A DNA stretch of 64,000 bases, taken from NCBI GenBank assembly GCA_015490755.1, contig WFXF01000086.1:1-64000 (forward strand), written 5' to 3'. The notes beneath the pieces are model-generated. The model did no database searches. It was not told the origin of the DNA and saw only the letters and a list, made by a program, of their open reading frames with translations. Source of the stretch: Gammaproteobacteria bacterium. Lineage in GTDB: Bacteria; Pseudomonadota; Gammaproteobacteria; JAADGQ01. The position numbers and the translations under genes were made by a program. Shown in pieces: positions 8,315-17,189 of this stretch; within the stretch, counting starts at the first letter, position 1; each line of letters begins with the position of its first letter.

Positions 8315-9691
8315 GTGATTTACCAAAAAATCAAACTATTTATAGCTAAAATAGGCCAGCATAACCGTACTATATTTTCAGCTGCCGCCCTCATTGCTAT
8401 TATTACTTTTGCAGTCAAGTTTGTTGCTATGCTTAAAGAGCTGGTGGTTGCCAGCCATTTTGGTACCAGTGAGGTTCTTGACGTTTTTTTAATTGCTTAT
8501 CTGATCCCTTCATTTGCCATCAGCATTTTTGCAGGAAATTTTTCAGCAGCAGTTATCCCCCCCTTTATTGAAATACGTAAACAAAATGGAGCAGAGGCCG
8601 CAAAAAGATATCTGGCCACCACTATGGTAATCACCCTCGGGCTTCTCTCGATGATCGCAGCCATACTTGCATTATCCGGCCCTTTAGCGCTTAACCTGCT
8701 TTCCAGCAACCTGTCAGCAGAAGCTCAGTCACTCTCATTATCACTCTATTTTATTTTGCTGCCCATCATCATGCTGGCAGGTATTATTGATATTTTTTCC
8801 GCTCTGTTAAAAGCTGAAAAAAAGTTTATTCTAGCGGCTTTCGCCCCTATGCTGGTACCACTTACTGTACTTTTTTCACTTTTAATTTTCAGCTCAAATA
8901 TTGGCATATATGCTTACGCCTATGGTGAATTTTTTGGTTCTCTGGCCGGAATAATTCTACTTGCTATTGGCCTTAAAAAATACAATTTATTCGTCTACCC
9001 AAAGTGGTATGGAATAAATAACAATGTGCGACAAACCATGAGCCAATACATACCACTAATCAGTAGCTCAATGATTATTTGCAGCGCCCCGGTCATTGAT
9101 ATTGTAATGGCTTCCACTCTGGAGCCGGGAAGCGTTTCATCTTTAACCTATGGTAATAAAATTACTACTGTTATTTTATCAATCAGCTCAATTGCACTGG
9201 TTTCATCATTACTCCCCTACTTCTCTTCAATGGTTGCAAACAAGGAGTGGAAATCAGTCCAGCATACGATTAATTTTTTCATGAAAACTGTATTTATAAC
9301 AACAATACCTATGATGATCGTTTTCATGCTGTTTTCAGAACAGATCACCCGTTTATTGTTTGAACGTGGTGAATTCACTGGACAAGACACACTTGTCGTC
9401 AGTCAGATTTTTTTCTTTTACTTGCTACAAATGCCTTTTTTCATTGCGGATATGATATGGATCAGCTTGATTTATGCGCTAAAAGTGAACCAGATTCTTC
9501 TGCTTGGCAACATCATTACGATCATACTCAATATCGCCGGGAACTATTTTTTTATGCAGATATGGGGCATTGCCGGTATTGCCTTGTCAACAGCTCTCGT
9601 TTTATTTATCTCTTTTATTTATTTGACCATCACTGCAAGACGAGCCTTGGCCAGGGCAATACAAGCCTCTCCAGAGCAAGGAGTTCAATAG
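8315..9691 (+). CDS. MurJ/Wzx-like lipid-linked saccharide flippase
   Basis: The 458-residue integral membrane protein has about 12-14 hydrophobic helices. Its N-terminus contains VKFVAMLKELVVASHFGTSEVLDVFLIAYLIP, the hallmark MurJ/MviN opening, and the LLFERGEFT motif occurs near residue 347. It starts with GTG 8 bases after the kinase gene and ends one base before the next ATG. In this setting it most likely flips the undecaprenyl-linked repeat unit across the inner membrane rather than lipid II. A second, different flippase is encoded at 61254. Confidence 0.88.
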   Translation: MIYQKIKLFIAKIGQHNRTIFSAAALIAIITFAVKFVAMLKELVVASHFGTSEVLDVFLIAYLIPSFAISIFAGNFSAAVIPPFIEIRKQNGAEAAKRYLATTMVITLGLLSMIAAILALSGPLALNLLSSNLSAEAQSLSLSLYFILLPIIMLAGIIDIFSALLKAEKKFILAAFAPMLVPLTVLFSLLIFSSNIGIYAYAYGEFFGSLAGIILLAIGLKKYNLFVYPKWYGINNNVRQTMSQYIPLISSSMIICSAPVIDIVMASTLEPGSVSSLTYGNKITTVILSISSIALVSSLLPYFSSMVANKEWKSVQHTINFFMKTVFITTIPMMIVFMLFSEQITRLLFERGEFTGQDTLVVSQIFFFYLLQMPFFIADMIWISLIYALKVNQILLLGNIITIILNIAGNYFFMQIWGIAGIALSTALVLFISFIYLTITARRALARAIQASPEQGVQ

Positions 9692-10786
9692 ATGAAAATT
9701 ACGCTGGTTATTTTTTCAATGAGAAGTGGTGGTGCTGAACGGGTGATGTCAACTTTGGCCAATCATTGGGTCACACAAGGGAAAGAGGTCACGCTGGTTA
9801 CACTGGATTCCAGTCAGCATGACTTTTACCCTCTGGACTCTCGAATCACTCGTATCGCCCTGAATTTAGCGGCTGATTCACCTTCAGTCTGGGTTGCACT
9901 GAAAAATACGACTCGACGCATCATCAAACTACGCCAGACTTTTCGCCAGGCAAAGCCGGATATTATCATGAGCTTCATGGATGTAATGAATATCACGACA
10001 CTACTCGCCACAAGAGGTTTGTCTGTTCCTGTGATCGTTGCCGAGCACACCAATACGGATGCATTCCCGCCACCGGGCATCTGGAACAAGTTGCGCCCAC
10101 TGAGCTACCCCTGGGCCGATGCGATTGTTGTATTAACAGAAAGAGGCTTAAAAATGGCCACTCAATTTGCGCCTCAGCATAAACTTCATGTTATCCCTAA
10201 CCCTGCACTGCCCATAGAAGAGAGTAATACTCCTCCAGATTTCGACCTGCCCTCACCTTTTATTGTTTCGATGGGACGACTCTCACCCGAAAAGGGTTTT
10301 GACCTTCTGTTAAAAGCCTTTTCTCAGTGCAATGAAAAGAGATGGTCTCTGGTTATTATGGGGGAAGGAGATGAAAGAGCTTCACTTGAAAATCTGGCCA
10401 AAAATCTTGGTATTGAGTCATGCGTCCATTTTATCGGTAATATTAAAAATCCTGTGCCTGTTTTAAAGCAGGCTGATCTCTTTGTTATGTCATCACATGT
10501 TGAAGGTTTTCCTAATGCATTAATCGAAGCCATGTGCTGCCAGTTACCTGTAATCAGCTTTGATTGCCCTACAGGACCTGCCGAGATTATTCGTGACGGT
10601 ATTGACGGCGTGCTTGTTCCCCCCCAACAAATCAACGCACTGGCTAAAACGATGAAGAGTCTTGTCAATGACCCGCAAAGGCGCAATCAACTTGCGCTCA
10701 AGGCCCCGGAAGTGGCGATGCGATTCAGCCTGAAAAGCATTACGAAACGGTGGGAAACTTTGTTAAACAGTATAACCACTCATTAA
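9692..10786 (+). CDS. Glycosyltransferase family 4
   Basis: The 364-residue GT-B enzyme has the N-terminal SGGAERVMSTLA loop (residues about 10-21), VSMGRLSPEKGFDLL near 190 and the GT4 E-x7-E motif in EGFPNALIEA (about 270), followed by CPTGPAEIIRDG. It transfers a sugar from a nucleotide donor to the growing lipid-linked oligosaccharide; donor and linkage cannot be read from the sequence. The start is immediately adjacent to the flippase stop codon. It resembles the enzyme at 19061 closely enough, over both the GGAERVM loop and the CPxGPAEI segment, to be a paralogue. Confidence 0.9.
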   Translation: MKITLVIFSMRSGGAERVMSTLANHWVTQGKEVTLVTLDSSQHDFYPLDSRITRIALNLAADSPSVWVALKNTTRRIIKLRQTFRQAKPDIIMSFMDVMNITTLLATRGLSVPVIVAEHTNTDAFPPPGIWNKLRPLSYPWADAIVVLTERGLKMATQFAPQHKLHVIPNPALPIEESNTPPDFDLPSPFIVSMGRLSPEKGFDLLLKAFSQCNEKRWSLVIMGEGDERASLENLAKNLGIESCVHFIGNIKNPVPVLKQADLFVMSSHVEGFPNALIEAMCCQLPVISFDCPTGPAEIIRDGIDGVLVPPQQINALAKTMKSLVNDPQRRNQLALKAPEVAMRFSLKSITKRWETLLNSITTH

Positions 10787-10789
10787 CCC

Positions 10790-11959
10790 ATGCAACGCCT
10801 CACTGGAATAATCACATTTATTATTGTTTTCATATTTTGTAGCTATATAAACCTGCATCTGTATGTTAACGGCGCTGGAATGGTGATATTCAAACCACTC
10901 TATTGGTATGCCATTACCATTGCAGTCGCAATCGCTCTGATACTGTTTAAACAAGCAACCATCCCCAATAATACACATCGTAATTTTCTGATCTGGCTGT
11001 GGGTTTATCTCTGTTTCAGCATAATCAATTTTTTATATTCATCACAAAGCGCCGATGCGCTGCAAACGCTCATTCAACGCGTTCAAATGACATTGTTGCT
11101 CTTCTCTTTTTTGATTCTTTTTTTACAGGAAAAGGGGATTGCCATTGCACAAAAAACTCTGGTTATTGTTGTGCTGATCTCTGTTCCTTTCAATATTATT
11201 GATTATCTCAACCCTACCTGGACAACAGTACCCGGAAGAGCTGCCGGGATGTTTGCAAACCCGACTATTTCAGGAAAAATACTCGCATTATCAATGATTG
11301 CCAGCATCGCCGTCATCCCCAAAAAGCTTCGCCTGTTTTATTGTATTTATGCAGGCATCGGTATTTTACTAACCTTTAGTAGAGCCTCCTGGATGCTATG
11401 GGCGCTGGGTCTGGCAGGTTTAGCTGCGACGGGTTACATAAGTTTTAAATACAAAAAAACGGGGCTAATATTTATTACACTTGCGGGAGCTCTAATACTC
11501 TATGCCTTACTCTCTGGCACCCTATTTGAACTACTAAAAAATACCAGTTTTGCCAATTATTTAACACCTGATACCTTGGAACGTCTCGGTGTCAGTGGCT
11601 CGGCATTTAAGGATTCCTCAGCCAATGAACGTGCCCTTGTTGCTACCAAAGCATGGCATCTATTTCAAAGCCACCCCTGGTTTGGTATGGGGCTTGCCTA
11701 TACTCAGGAGTGGGATGCTCCCGTTGCTCCTCACAACATGTATCTCACAATGGCCGCTGAAGGCGGATTGATCAGCGCAGGCATCTATATTGCCTTTCTC
11801 ATCATGCTTTGGTTTATGACAAACCCGCTGGGAAAAGTATTGGTAATCACGATAACTCTTTCATCCATATTCACCCATAATAATCTGGACCAACCTGCCA
11901 CATTAATCATTTTTTCATTGATTGCCGCTTTAAATACAAAAAAAGACAGGGAGGTTTAA
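10790..11959 (+). CDS. O-antigen ligase/polymerase (Wzy-like) membrane protein
   Basis: The 389-residue polytopic membrane protein has about 10-12 helices and the large periplasmic loop of the O-antigen ligase family: FSRASW (near 193) precedes it, and the loop includes NERALVATKAWHLFQSHPWFGMG and the conserved PHNMYL His. In a Wzx/Wzy locus this is the best candidate polymerase. It starts 3 bases after the preceding glycosyltransferase and its stop codon abuts the next ATG. Confidence 0.85.
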   Translation: MQRLTGIITFIIVFIFCSYINLHLYVNGAGMVIFKPLYWYAITIAVAIALILFKQATIPNNTHRNFLIWLWVYLCFSIINFLYSSQSADALQTLIQRVQMTLLLFSFLILFLQEKGIAIAQKTLVIVVLISVPFNIIDYLNPTWTTVPGRAAGMFANPTISGKILALSMIASIAVIPKKLRLFYCIYAGIGILLTFSRASWMLWALGLAGLAATGYISFKYKKTGLIFITLAGALILYALLSGTLFELLKNTSFANYLTPDTLERLGVSGSAFKDSSANERALVATKAWHLFQSHPWFGMGLAYTQEWDAPVAPHNMYLTMAAEGGLISAGIYIAFLIMLWFMTNPLGKVLVITITLSSIFTHNNLDQPATLIIFSLIAALNTKKDREV

Positions 11960-12562
11960 ATGAAATTTAAAGAGTACAAATATTTGGTTTTATCTGACCT
12001 GTATCGCATAAAAGGCTGCATCAATACAGTGGCTTTCGTCAGGGAGATATTATTTGGAGAGTCATTCAAGCATATTTTTTGGATGCGTACATGCCGATTC
12101 ACAAAAAATAGTGCTCTTTTGAAATATTCTGTATATCCATTAGCACGAATACTACTCAACCACTTCACTTATAAATATGGAATTTCAATCCATTTTAATA
12201 CCAAAATTGGAAGTGGCTTTTATATTGGGCACTTTGGCGGCATTGTTATCAATGATGAAAGCATCATAGGAAAAAATTGCAACATCTCCCACGGAGTCAC
12301 TTTAGGTCAGGCGAATCGGGGGCACTACAAAGGGTCTCCAATATTAGGAGATCATGTATATATTGGCCCCGGCGCAAAAATAGTTGGCGCAGTAAAAATT
12401 GGTAACAATGTTGCTATTGGAGCCAACTGCGTTGTCACCAAAGACATTCCAGACAACTCCGTTGTTGTTGGCATATCTGGCAAGGTCATTTCACAAAATG
12501 GGACCAAAGGGTATATCAACAGAACGGATTATGAAGACAAGCTCAGCAGGTGCAAGGGATAA
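11960..12562 (+). CDS. Serine acetyltransferase-like hexapeptide O-acetyltransferase
   Basis: The 200-residue protein has a helical N-terminus and a left-handed beta-helix from about residue 80: GSGFYIGHFGGIVINDESIIG, NISHGVTLGQ, LGDHVYIGPGAKIVG and IGNNVAIGANCVVTKDIP. HGVTLG is the acetyl-CoA site of the CysE-like/WcaB group. In this cluster it probably acetylates a sugar of the repeat unit rather than serine. It is immediately adjacent to the polymerase gene. Confidence 0.85.
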   Translation: MKFKEYKYLVLSDLYRIKGCINTVAFVREILFGESFKHIFWMRTCRFTKNSALLKYSVYPLARILLNHFTYKYGISIHFNTKIGSGFYIGHFGGIVINDESIIGKNCNISHGVTLGQANRGHYKGSPILGDHVYIGPGAKIVGAVKIGNNVAIGANCVVTKDIPDNSVVVGISGKVISQNGTKGYINRTDYEDKLSRCKG

Positions 12563-12564
12563 GC

Positions 12565-14238
12565 ATGGCACTATCAGAAAAAAATATAAGGCGTTTGTTA
12601 ATAATAGCAATCATATTTTTTATGATAATAGCATTAGAAATATATGTGCTTGATATAGGTATATTGAAGATTTCAAAAGAGCTCTTTTATACTAAAAGTA
12701 TCATTATCTTTCTCTATTATGAACTTTCGCTATTTTTCTCCATACTTGCACTATCGCTGATATTTTTTATTAAAGATAAAAAGATATTTATTCTGTTATT
12801 TTCATTTCTAATATTGACTTATTCCATCAACAAAACCTATCTGTTTATTAATGGCAGTGGCTTTGGTTTTAAAGAATTACAAGTTTTTATTCATGAAGCA
12901 GGTCATTTCGCAAGTGATGCCTTTTTGGCCTATGGCAGATATTTTTATTATAGTTTTGCAATTGTTATCGGAATGGTTGCTATCAGCTTTTTTATAAGAA
13001 AGTACATTGTCACTTTTCGGCTTTATTTATCTTCTCTATTTATTGCGATCATAATTGTATTTGCGATGCTGACATCATACTCAATCTGGTACAAAACAGC
13101 CGGTTACCTCAATAATTTTCCAACACCATTCAAAATCATGAATACTGTTTTTTATCACATGGGAAACAGCATCTATTTTGGTGATAGAGAAGCCTTGGCG
13201 ATGGAACCCAATAAAACCTCTAAATACGACAATATTATCTGGATTATTGATGAAAGTATTGGTGGCGCTTATCTTTCAATCAATGGTAACAGCAAGCAAA
13301 CAACCCCGTTTCTGGATTCAATCCAGGATCAATTTATTAATCTTGGATTGGCATCATCAGGTGCAAATTGCTCTGCTGACAGTCATTTGATATTAATGAG
13401 CGGTATTCAATTAAATCAATTACCTGATGAACAAAATATATCACTTAAAAGAAGTTCCATTTTTCAATATGCAAAAAAAGCAGGCTATAGAACCCATTAT
13501 ATTTCCGGACAGTCTGAAGATAAAATCTTGCAAAACTATCTAAGTGAATATGACCTTGAAGATATTGATAACTTCTATCAACCCCCTAAAGGTTTTAACT
13601 ATATACCGTTCCCCCTTCCTGAAAGTGACCTTATCCAGGAAATTAATACTGCATTACTGGAAAACAAAAAAAATTTTCTCTTTGTAGTAAAGCGAGGGGC
13701 GCACTTTCATTGGGAAAAAAACAGCTACCCTGAAAGTGAGAGAGCATTTCACCCATCATTAGAGTCAGGCGACCCTCTCATCAAGGAAAATAGAACCAAG
13801 GCTATAAACTCTTATCAAAACTCTATTCTCTGGACGGTAGATAAATTTTTTGAGAGCTTGCTCCCTCTATTAAATTTTCCTGATAGAGATGACACGATTC
13901 TTTTTTACACTTCGGATCATGGTCAATCAATCATTGAAAATGACAGGTTTTCAACACATTGTGACAGCACTGACCCTCACCTGAATCAGGGGATTGTACC
14001 TTTTCTTATTTTCCCCAAATCAGCAAAAAGTCTATTTACTTCCAAGGTACACAAGAATCATTACAACCATTACCAGCTATTTCCTTCAACAGTAAAATTG
14101 ATGGGGTATGACCAGTATGAAAATGGCAACTCCATTTTCGAAAACCCTGCTAAAAAACAGATCTTTTTTTCTGGTGATCTATTTGGTCGAGTCGGTGGGC
14201 AGAGAAACAATATTAAAAGTCACACTTCACCAGAGTAG
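12565..14238 (+). CDS. Membrane sulfatase-fold transferase, phosphoethanolamine transferase-like
   Basis: The 557-residue protein has five N-terminal membrane helices (to about residue 180) and a periplasmic alkaline-phosphatase-fold domain. Motifs seen are IIWIIDESIGGAYLS with TTPFLDS, the usual opening of EptA-type enzymes; SGANCSADSHLILMSG where the nucleophile should be; and FYTSDHGQS with a later STHCDS for metal ligands. ATG 12565 is chosen because AAGGGA precedes it by 6 bases; a GTG 15 bases upstream overlaps the acetyltransferase gene. It probably adds a phosphoethanolamine-like or related group to the polymer. The nucleophile is not the Thr usual in EptA and I cannot fix which residue serves. 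Confidence 0.75.
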   Translation: MALSEKNIRRLLIIAIIFFMIIALEIYVLDIGILKISKELFYTKSIIIFLYYELSLFFSILALSLIFFIKDKKIFILLFSFLILTYSINKTYLFINGSGFGFKELQVFIHEAGHFASDAFLAYGRYFYYSFAIVIGMVAISFFIRKYIVTFRLYLSSLFIAIIIVFAMLTSYSIWYKTAGYLNNFPTPFKIMNTVFYHMGNSIYFGDREALAMEPNKTSKYDNIIWIIDESIGGAYLSINGNSKQTTPFLDSIQDQFINLGLASSGANCSADSHLILMSGIQLNQLPDEQNISLKRSSIFQYAKKAGYRTHYISGQSEDKILQNYLSEYDLEDIDNFYQPPKGFNYIPFPLPESDLIQEINTALLENKKNFLFVVKRGAHFHWEKNSYPESERAFHPSLESGDPLIKENRTKAINSYQNSILWTVDKFFESLLPLLNFPDRDDTILFYTSDHGQSIIENDRFSTHCDSTDPHLNQGIVPFLIFPKSAKSLFTSKVHKNHYNHYQLFPSTVKLMGYDQYENGNSIFENPAKKQIFFSGDLFGRVGGQRNNIKSHTSPE

Positions 14239-14250
14239 GTAGTTGTGCCA

Positions 14251-15096
14251 CTATTTTATTCCGATCAATTGAACATCCAGCAACATTCCAAGCGGTGGAA
14301 TCTTGACAACCAATTTTCTGAGTGCATACGGAAGTTTATCTAAAAACTTTTCGTACCAAAAAATCAGAAAGCCAGGAAGTATAAAATAGACTCCTCCACC
14401 TACAGTACAAACTTTAACTTTTGAAAACCCTGCTTTTTTAAACAAACAGCTCAATTCAAAGTTTGTATACTCTTTTAAGTGAAAGCCTGTTGCAATGTCA
14501 TCATAATAGAGTGAAATGTCGTGAGGACCATTTAACCTGTTTGGACAAAAACAGATATAAGCACCGCCAGGAGCCAAAACATTATAAATATTTTTCAGTT
14601 GCTCAAATGCATCATCTGGATGCAAATGCTCCATTAACTGATTGCTGAATGCTACATTTACACTATCTGGAGGAAGAGCAACACTGCAACCATCAGAAAG
14701 AACCAGGTTAAAATTTTCAGGTTGATTCAGGCTTTTGGTAATTTCATCAGAAACATCAACAGCATGAACCTGCTTTGCAAATTTGGCAGCTTCAAAAGAG
14801 AGCGCACAATCACCCGGCCCAACCTCCAGATAGATAGTATCCTTACTCAAAAAAGGTTTAACATATTTCAACAAGCTGAGTGCTTTCTGCTTTTTATCTT
14901 CAGGAGAGGATTTGTTCGTAAGCTGAGGGTGGTGAGGAACTCGTTTATACAGTTCATCATAAAGTGAAGAGTAAAGATGCCGCCGCTCTTCTCGCGGAGC
15001 ACTTTTTAACTTAGCTGCCAACTCTTTCTCTATTTCATAGTGTTCTCTGATCTGATCTGCTGTTCTGTTTTCACCCTTCAATTGCTTTTGAAGCAT
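14251..15096 (-). CDS. Class I SAM-dependent methyltransferase
   Basis: The 281-residue protein has the SAM-binding motif I YLEVGPGDCALSFEAAKF (about 96-113), an acidic end of strand 2 (VHAVDVSDE) and the later SNQLMEHLHPDDAF (motif of UbiE-type methyltransferases). It follows the acyltransferase gene on the minus strand with a TAATG overlap, so the two are co-transcribed against the surrounding cluster. Probable sugar or polymer methylation; substrate unknown. Its 3' end is 12 bases from the convergent transferase gene. Confidence 0.85.
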   Translation of the reverse strand: MLQKQLKGENRTADQIREHYEIEKELAAKLKSAPREERRHLYSSLYDELYKRVPHHPQLTNKSSPEDKKQKALSLLKYVKPFLSKDTIYLEVGPGDCALSFEAAKFAKQVHAVDVSDEITKSLNQPENFNLVLSDGCSVALPPDSVNVAFSNQLMEHLHPDDAFEQLKNIYNVLAPGGAYICFCPNRLNGPHDISLYYDDIATGFHLKEYTNFELSCLFKKAGFSKVKVCTVGGGVYFILPGFLIFWYEKFLDKLPYALRKLVVKIPPLGMLLDVQLIGIK

Positions 15097-17015
15097 TACA
15101 TTTCATCCTTGTTTATATCTAAAAATACAACATCCTTAAGCCGCTTAACAACATACTCAGTACTTGCACTGGAGATATGCTGTATATCACTAAAAAGTGA
15201 CCACCCTTTATCATGCAAAACAAATGCACCATCTGAACGCCAAATATTTACAGGCTGTAAAACCATAACACCATCATATCCACTCCATTGATCAAAAAAT
15301 GGGCGATCTGCCTCTAACTCATGAAGATTAGTGACTTTCAAGCGGTTCAGTTGAGCGCGGTATGTTTCTGGAGAAAGAAGTATTGTTGGTTTAATGGCTG
15401 AAGTACCAGCGACTTCCAGGTGCGCACCAATAACAATAATTTTTTTAGCCAGCGGTTTAAAATATTCGATTGTATCCTCAATGAATGGCTGCCATTTTTT
15501 AATAGTATCTTTAGTTTTACTATTTAAAATAGATCCATCGTAAGATCTCCAGCTTTGAGATACCACTACATAATCATAGGTTTTTTTCATTTTATATAGT
15601 TGGTCTCTCATATCATTACAAGAGATATCTGCAAACTCATCTTGAAATTGCACATTTTTTAACAGAACACACCCGCCTCTAGCCACAGTATCGACTTCAT
15701 CAATATTCAGGTTGAGTGCCTTGCTCATTGGATAGACATATTGCTGCAATAACGAATCGCCTATAAACAGAATCTTTCCATGATCTCCCTGGGATACATT
15801 AAAGCCTTGCGGAAAATTATGAGAAAATGTGACAGAGTGCTGCTGAGAAACTTCGTATGCAAAAGGGTTTAAAATTTTGAACCTTGCTTCAAACCCATCG
15901 CTTTTAGCAATTAAAATTCCGGCAACTGCAAATAAAGTCAAACAAGCCGCTAGAGGTATCACATAAGTTCTTGCTGGCTTCTCTTTTCTGTGAGCAGCTC
16001 TTCTGATCGGTTTCTCAATATATTTATAAGTCACCCACGATAGTGGTATTGCAACAGTTAAAACAACAAAAAGTACGAGAATATTGTCAGATCCCTGATC
16101 AAAAAAGTGCAGGTATGAAATGATCGGTTGATGATACAGATACAGTGGATAGGATATGAGCCCTAAAAATACCAGAGGAGACCAGCTCAGTATGCGTGAA
16201 ACTGATGAACCAGATGAAAACACAATAAACAGAGCCGTTCCAACACAGGGCCATAATGCATTTAACCCAGGAAAAGTCGAGTTTTCATCCAGTAAAAACA
16301 TAGGCATCACAACCAAAAATATCGCGATAACAGAGATCCACTCCCTTTTATTTTTGCTTATGTTCAACTCATGAAAAAATCGATGCCTGACCGCTAAAGC
16401 AGCCCATGCACCGATCAGCAATTCGAAAGCCCGGTATTGTGGATAAAAATATGCTTTTACTGGCTCCACATCATTTGCTGTAACAGCCAGATAGAAAGAG
16501 ATAAAAAATAGAGCTGCAACAAATATTAAAATATTCTTTAACTTCAAAAAAGCCAGGGCCAATAATAGCGCAGGCCATATAAAATAGAACTGCTCTTCAA
16601 CACCTAGCGACCACAAATGGATAAGAGGCCGGACTGACTCTTCCTGAGCAAAATAATTAACCCCCTGCCCGAACAGTATATTCACAACTCCTAATGCAGA
16701 AAAAAACAGCTCCTTACCTAAATTGTCAAATGCATAGTTATCGTAAAAAATAAAACCAAAAATCAAAACAACAAATAAAGTAATACATAAAGCAGGTAAA
16801 AGGCGTGCAATTCGTCTCTGATAGAAATTTACAAAAGTAAAGGTACCTGCCTTAATTTCATCAAATACCAGGCCAGTGATGAGATAACCACTGATCACAA
16901 AAAATATATCAACGCCAACATAACCACCCGCTAAAAAAGAGAACCCGGAATGAAAAAAGATTACCGCTATTACGGAAATAGCACGCAATCCATCAATATC
17001 GGCCCTGTATTTCAT
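15096..17015 (-). CDS. Acyltransferase 3 with SGNH hydrolase-like domain (OafA type)
   Basis: The 639-residue protein begins MKYRADIDGLRAISVIAVIFFH, with the catalytic His of the acyltransferase-3 fold, followed by GGYVGVDIFFVISGYLI and RRIARLLPAL, and about 10 membrane helices. After residue 395 comes a periplasmic SGNH-like domain with the block I serine in FIGDSLLQQY and a block V-like HISSAS near the end. ATG 17015 is chosen for its AAAGGAAT ribosome site; an in-frame start at 17060 would add 15 residues before the first conserved segment. Proteins of this kind acetylate surface sugars. It is encoded with the methyltransferase on the minus strand. Confidence 0.9.
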   Translation of the reverse strand: MKYRADIDGLRAISVIAVIFFHSGFSFLAGGYVGVDIFFVISGYLITGLVFDEIKAGTFTFVNFYQRRIARLLPALCITLFVVLIFGFIFYDNYAFDNLGKELFFSALGVVNILFGQGVNYFAQEESVRPLIHLWSLGVEEQFYFIWPALLLALAFLKLKNILIFVAALFFISFYLAVTANDVEPVKAYFYPQYRAFELLIGAWAALAVRHRFFHELNISKNKREWISVIAIFLVVMPMFLLDENSTFPGLNALWPCVGTALFIVFSSGSSVSRILSWSPLVFLGLISYPLYLYHQPIISYLHFFDQGSDNILVLFVVLTVAIPLSWVTYKYIEKPIRRAAHRKEKPARTYVIPLAACLTLFAVAGILIAKSDGFEARFKILNPFAYEVSQQHSVTFSHNFPQGFNVSQGDHGKILFIGDSLLQQYVYPMSKALNLNIDEVDTVARGGCVLLKNVQFQDEFADISCNDMRDQLYKMKKTYDYVVVSQSWRSYDGSILNSKTKDTIKKWQPFIEDTIEYFKPLAKKIIVIGAHLEVAGTSAIKPTILLSPETYRAQLNRLKVTNLHELEADRPFFDQWSGYDGVMVLQPVNIWRSDGAFVLHDKGWSLFSDIQHISSASTEYVVKRLKDVVFLDINKDEM

Positions 17016-17189
17016 TATTCCTTTTGAGTTAATACCCAAAGGTGCTGAGGTATTTTGCATGAAGTAGTTTTCGGCACCAACAATAACTTCCTTATATCTA
17101 ATCAGCCCTCAATCACCACATTGATCCTTTTTACATTGGTGGCCGTTATAGGTACGAGAATCAGTTGCAAAGGAAGGTAACTCAGAACT

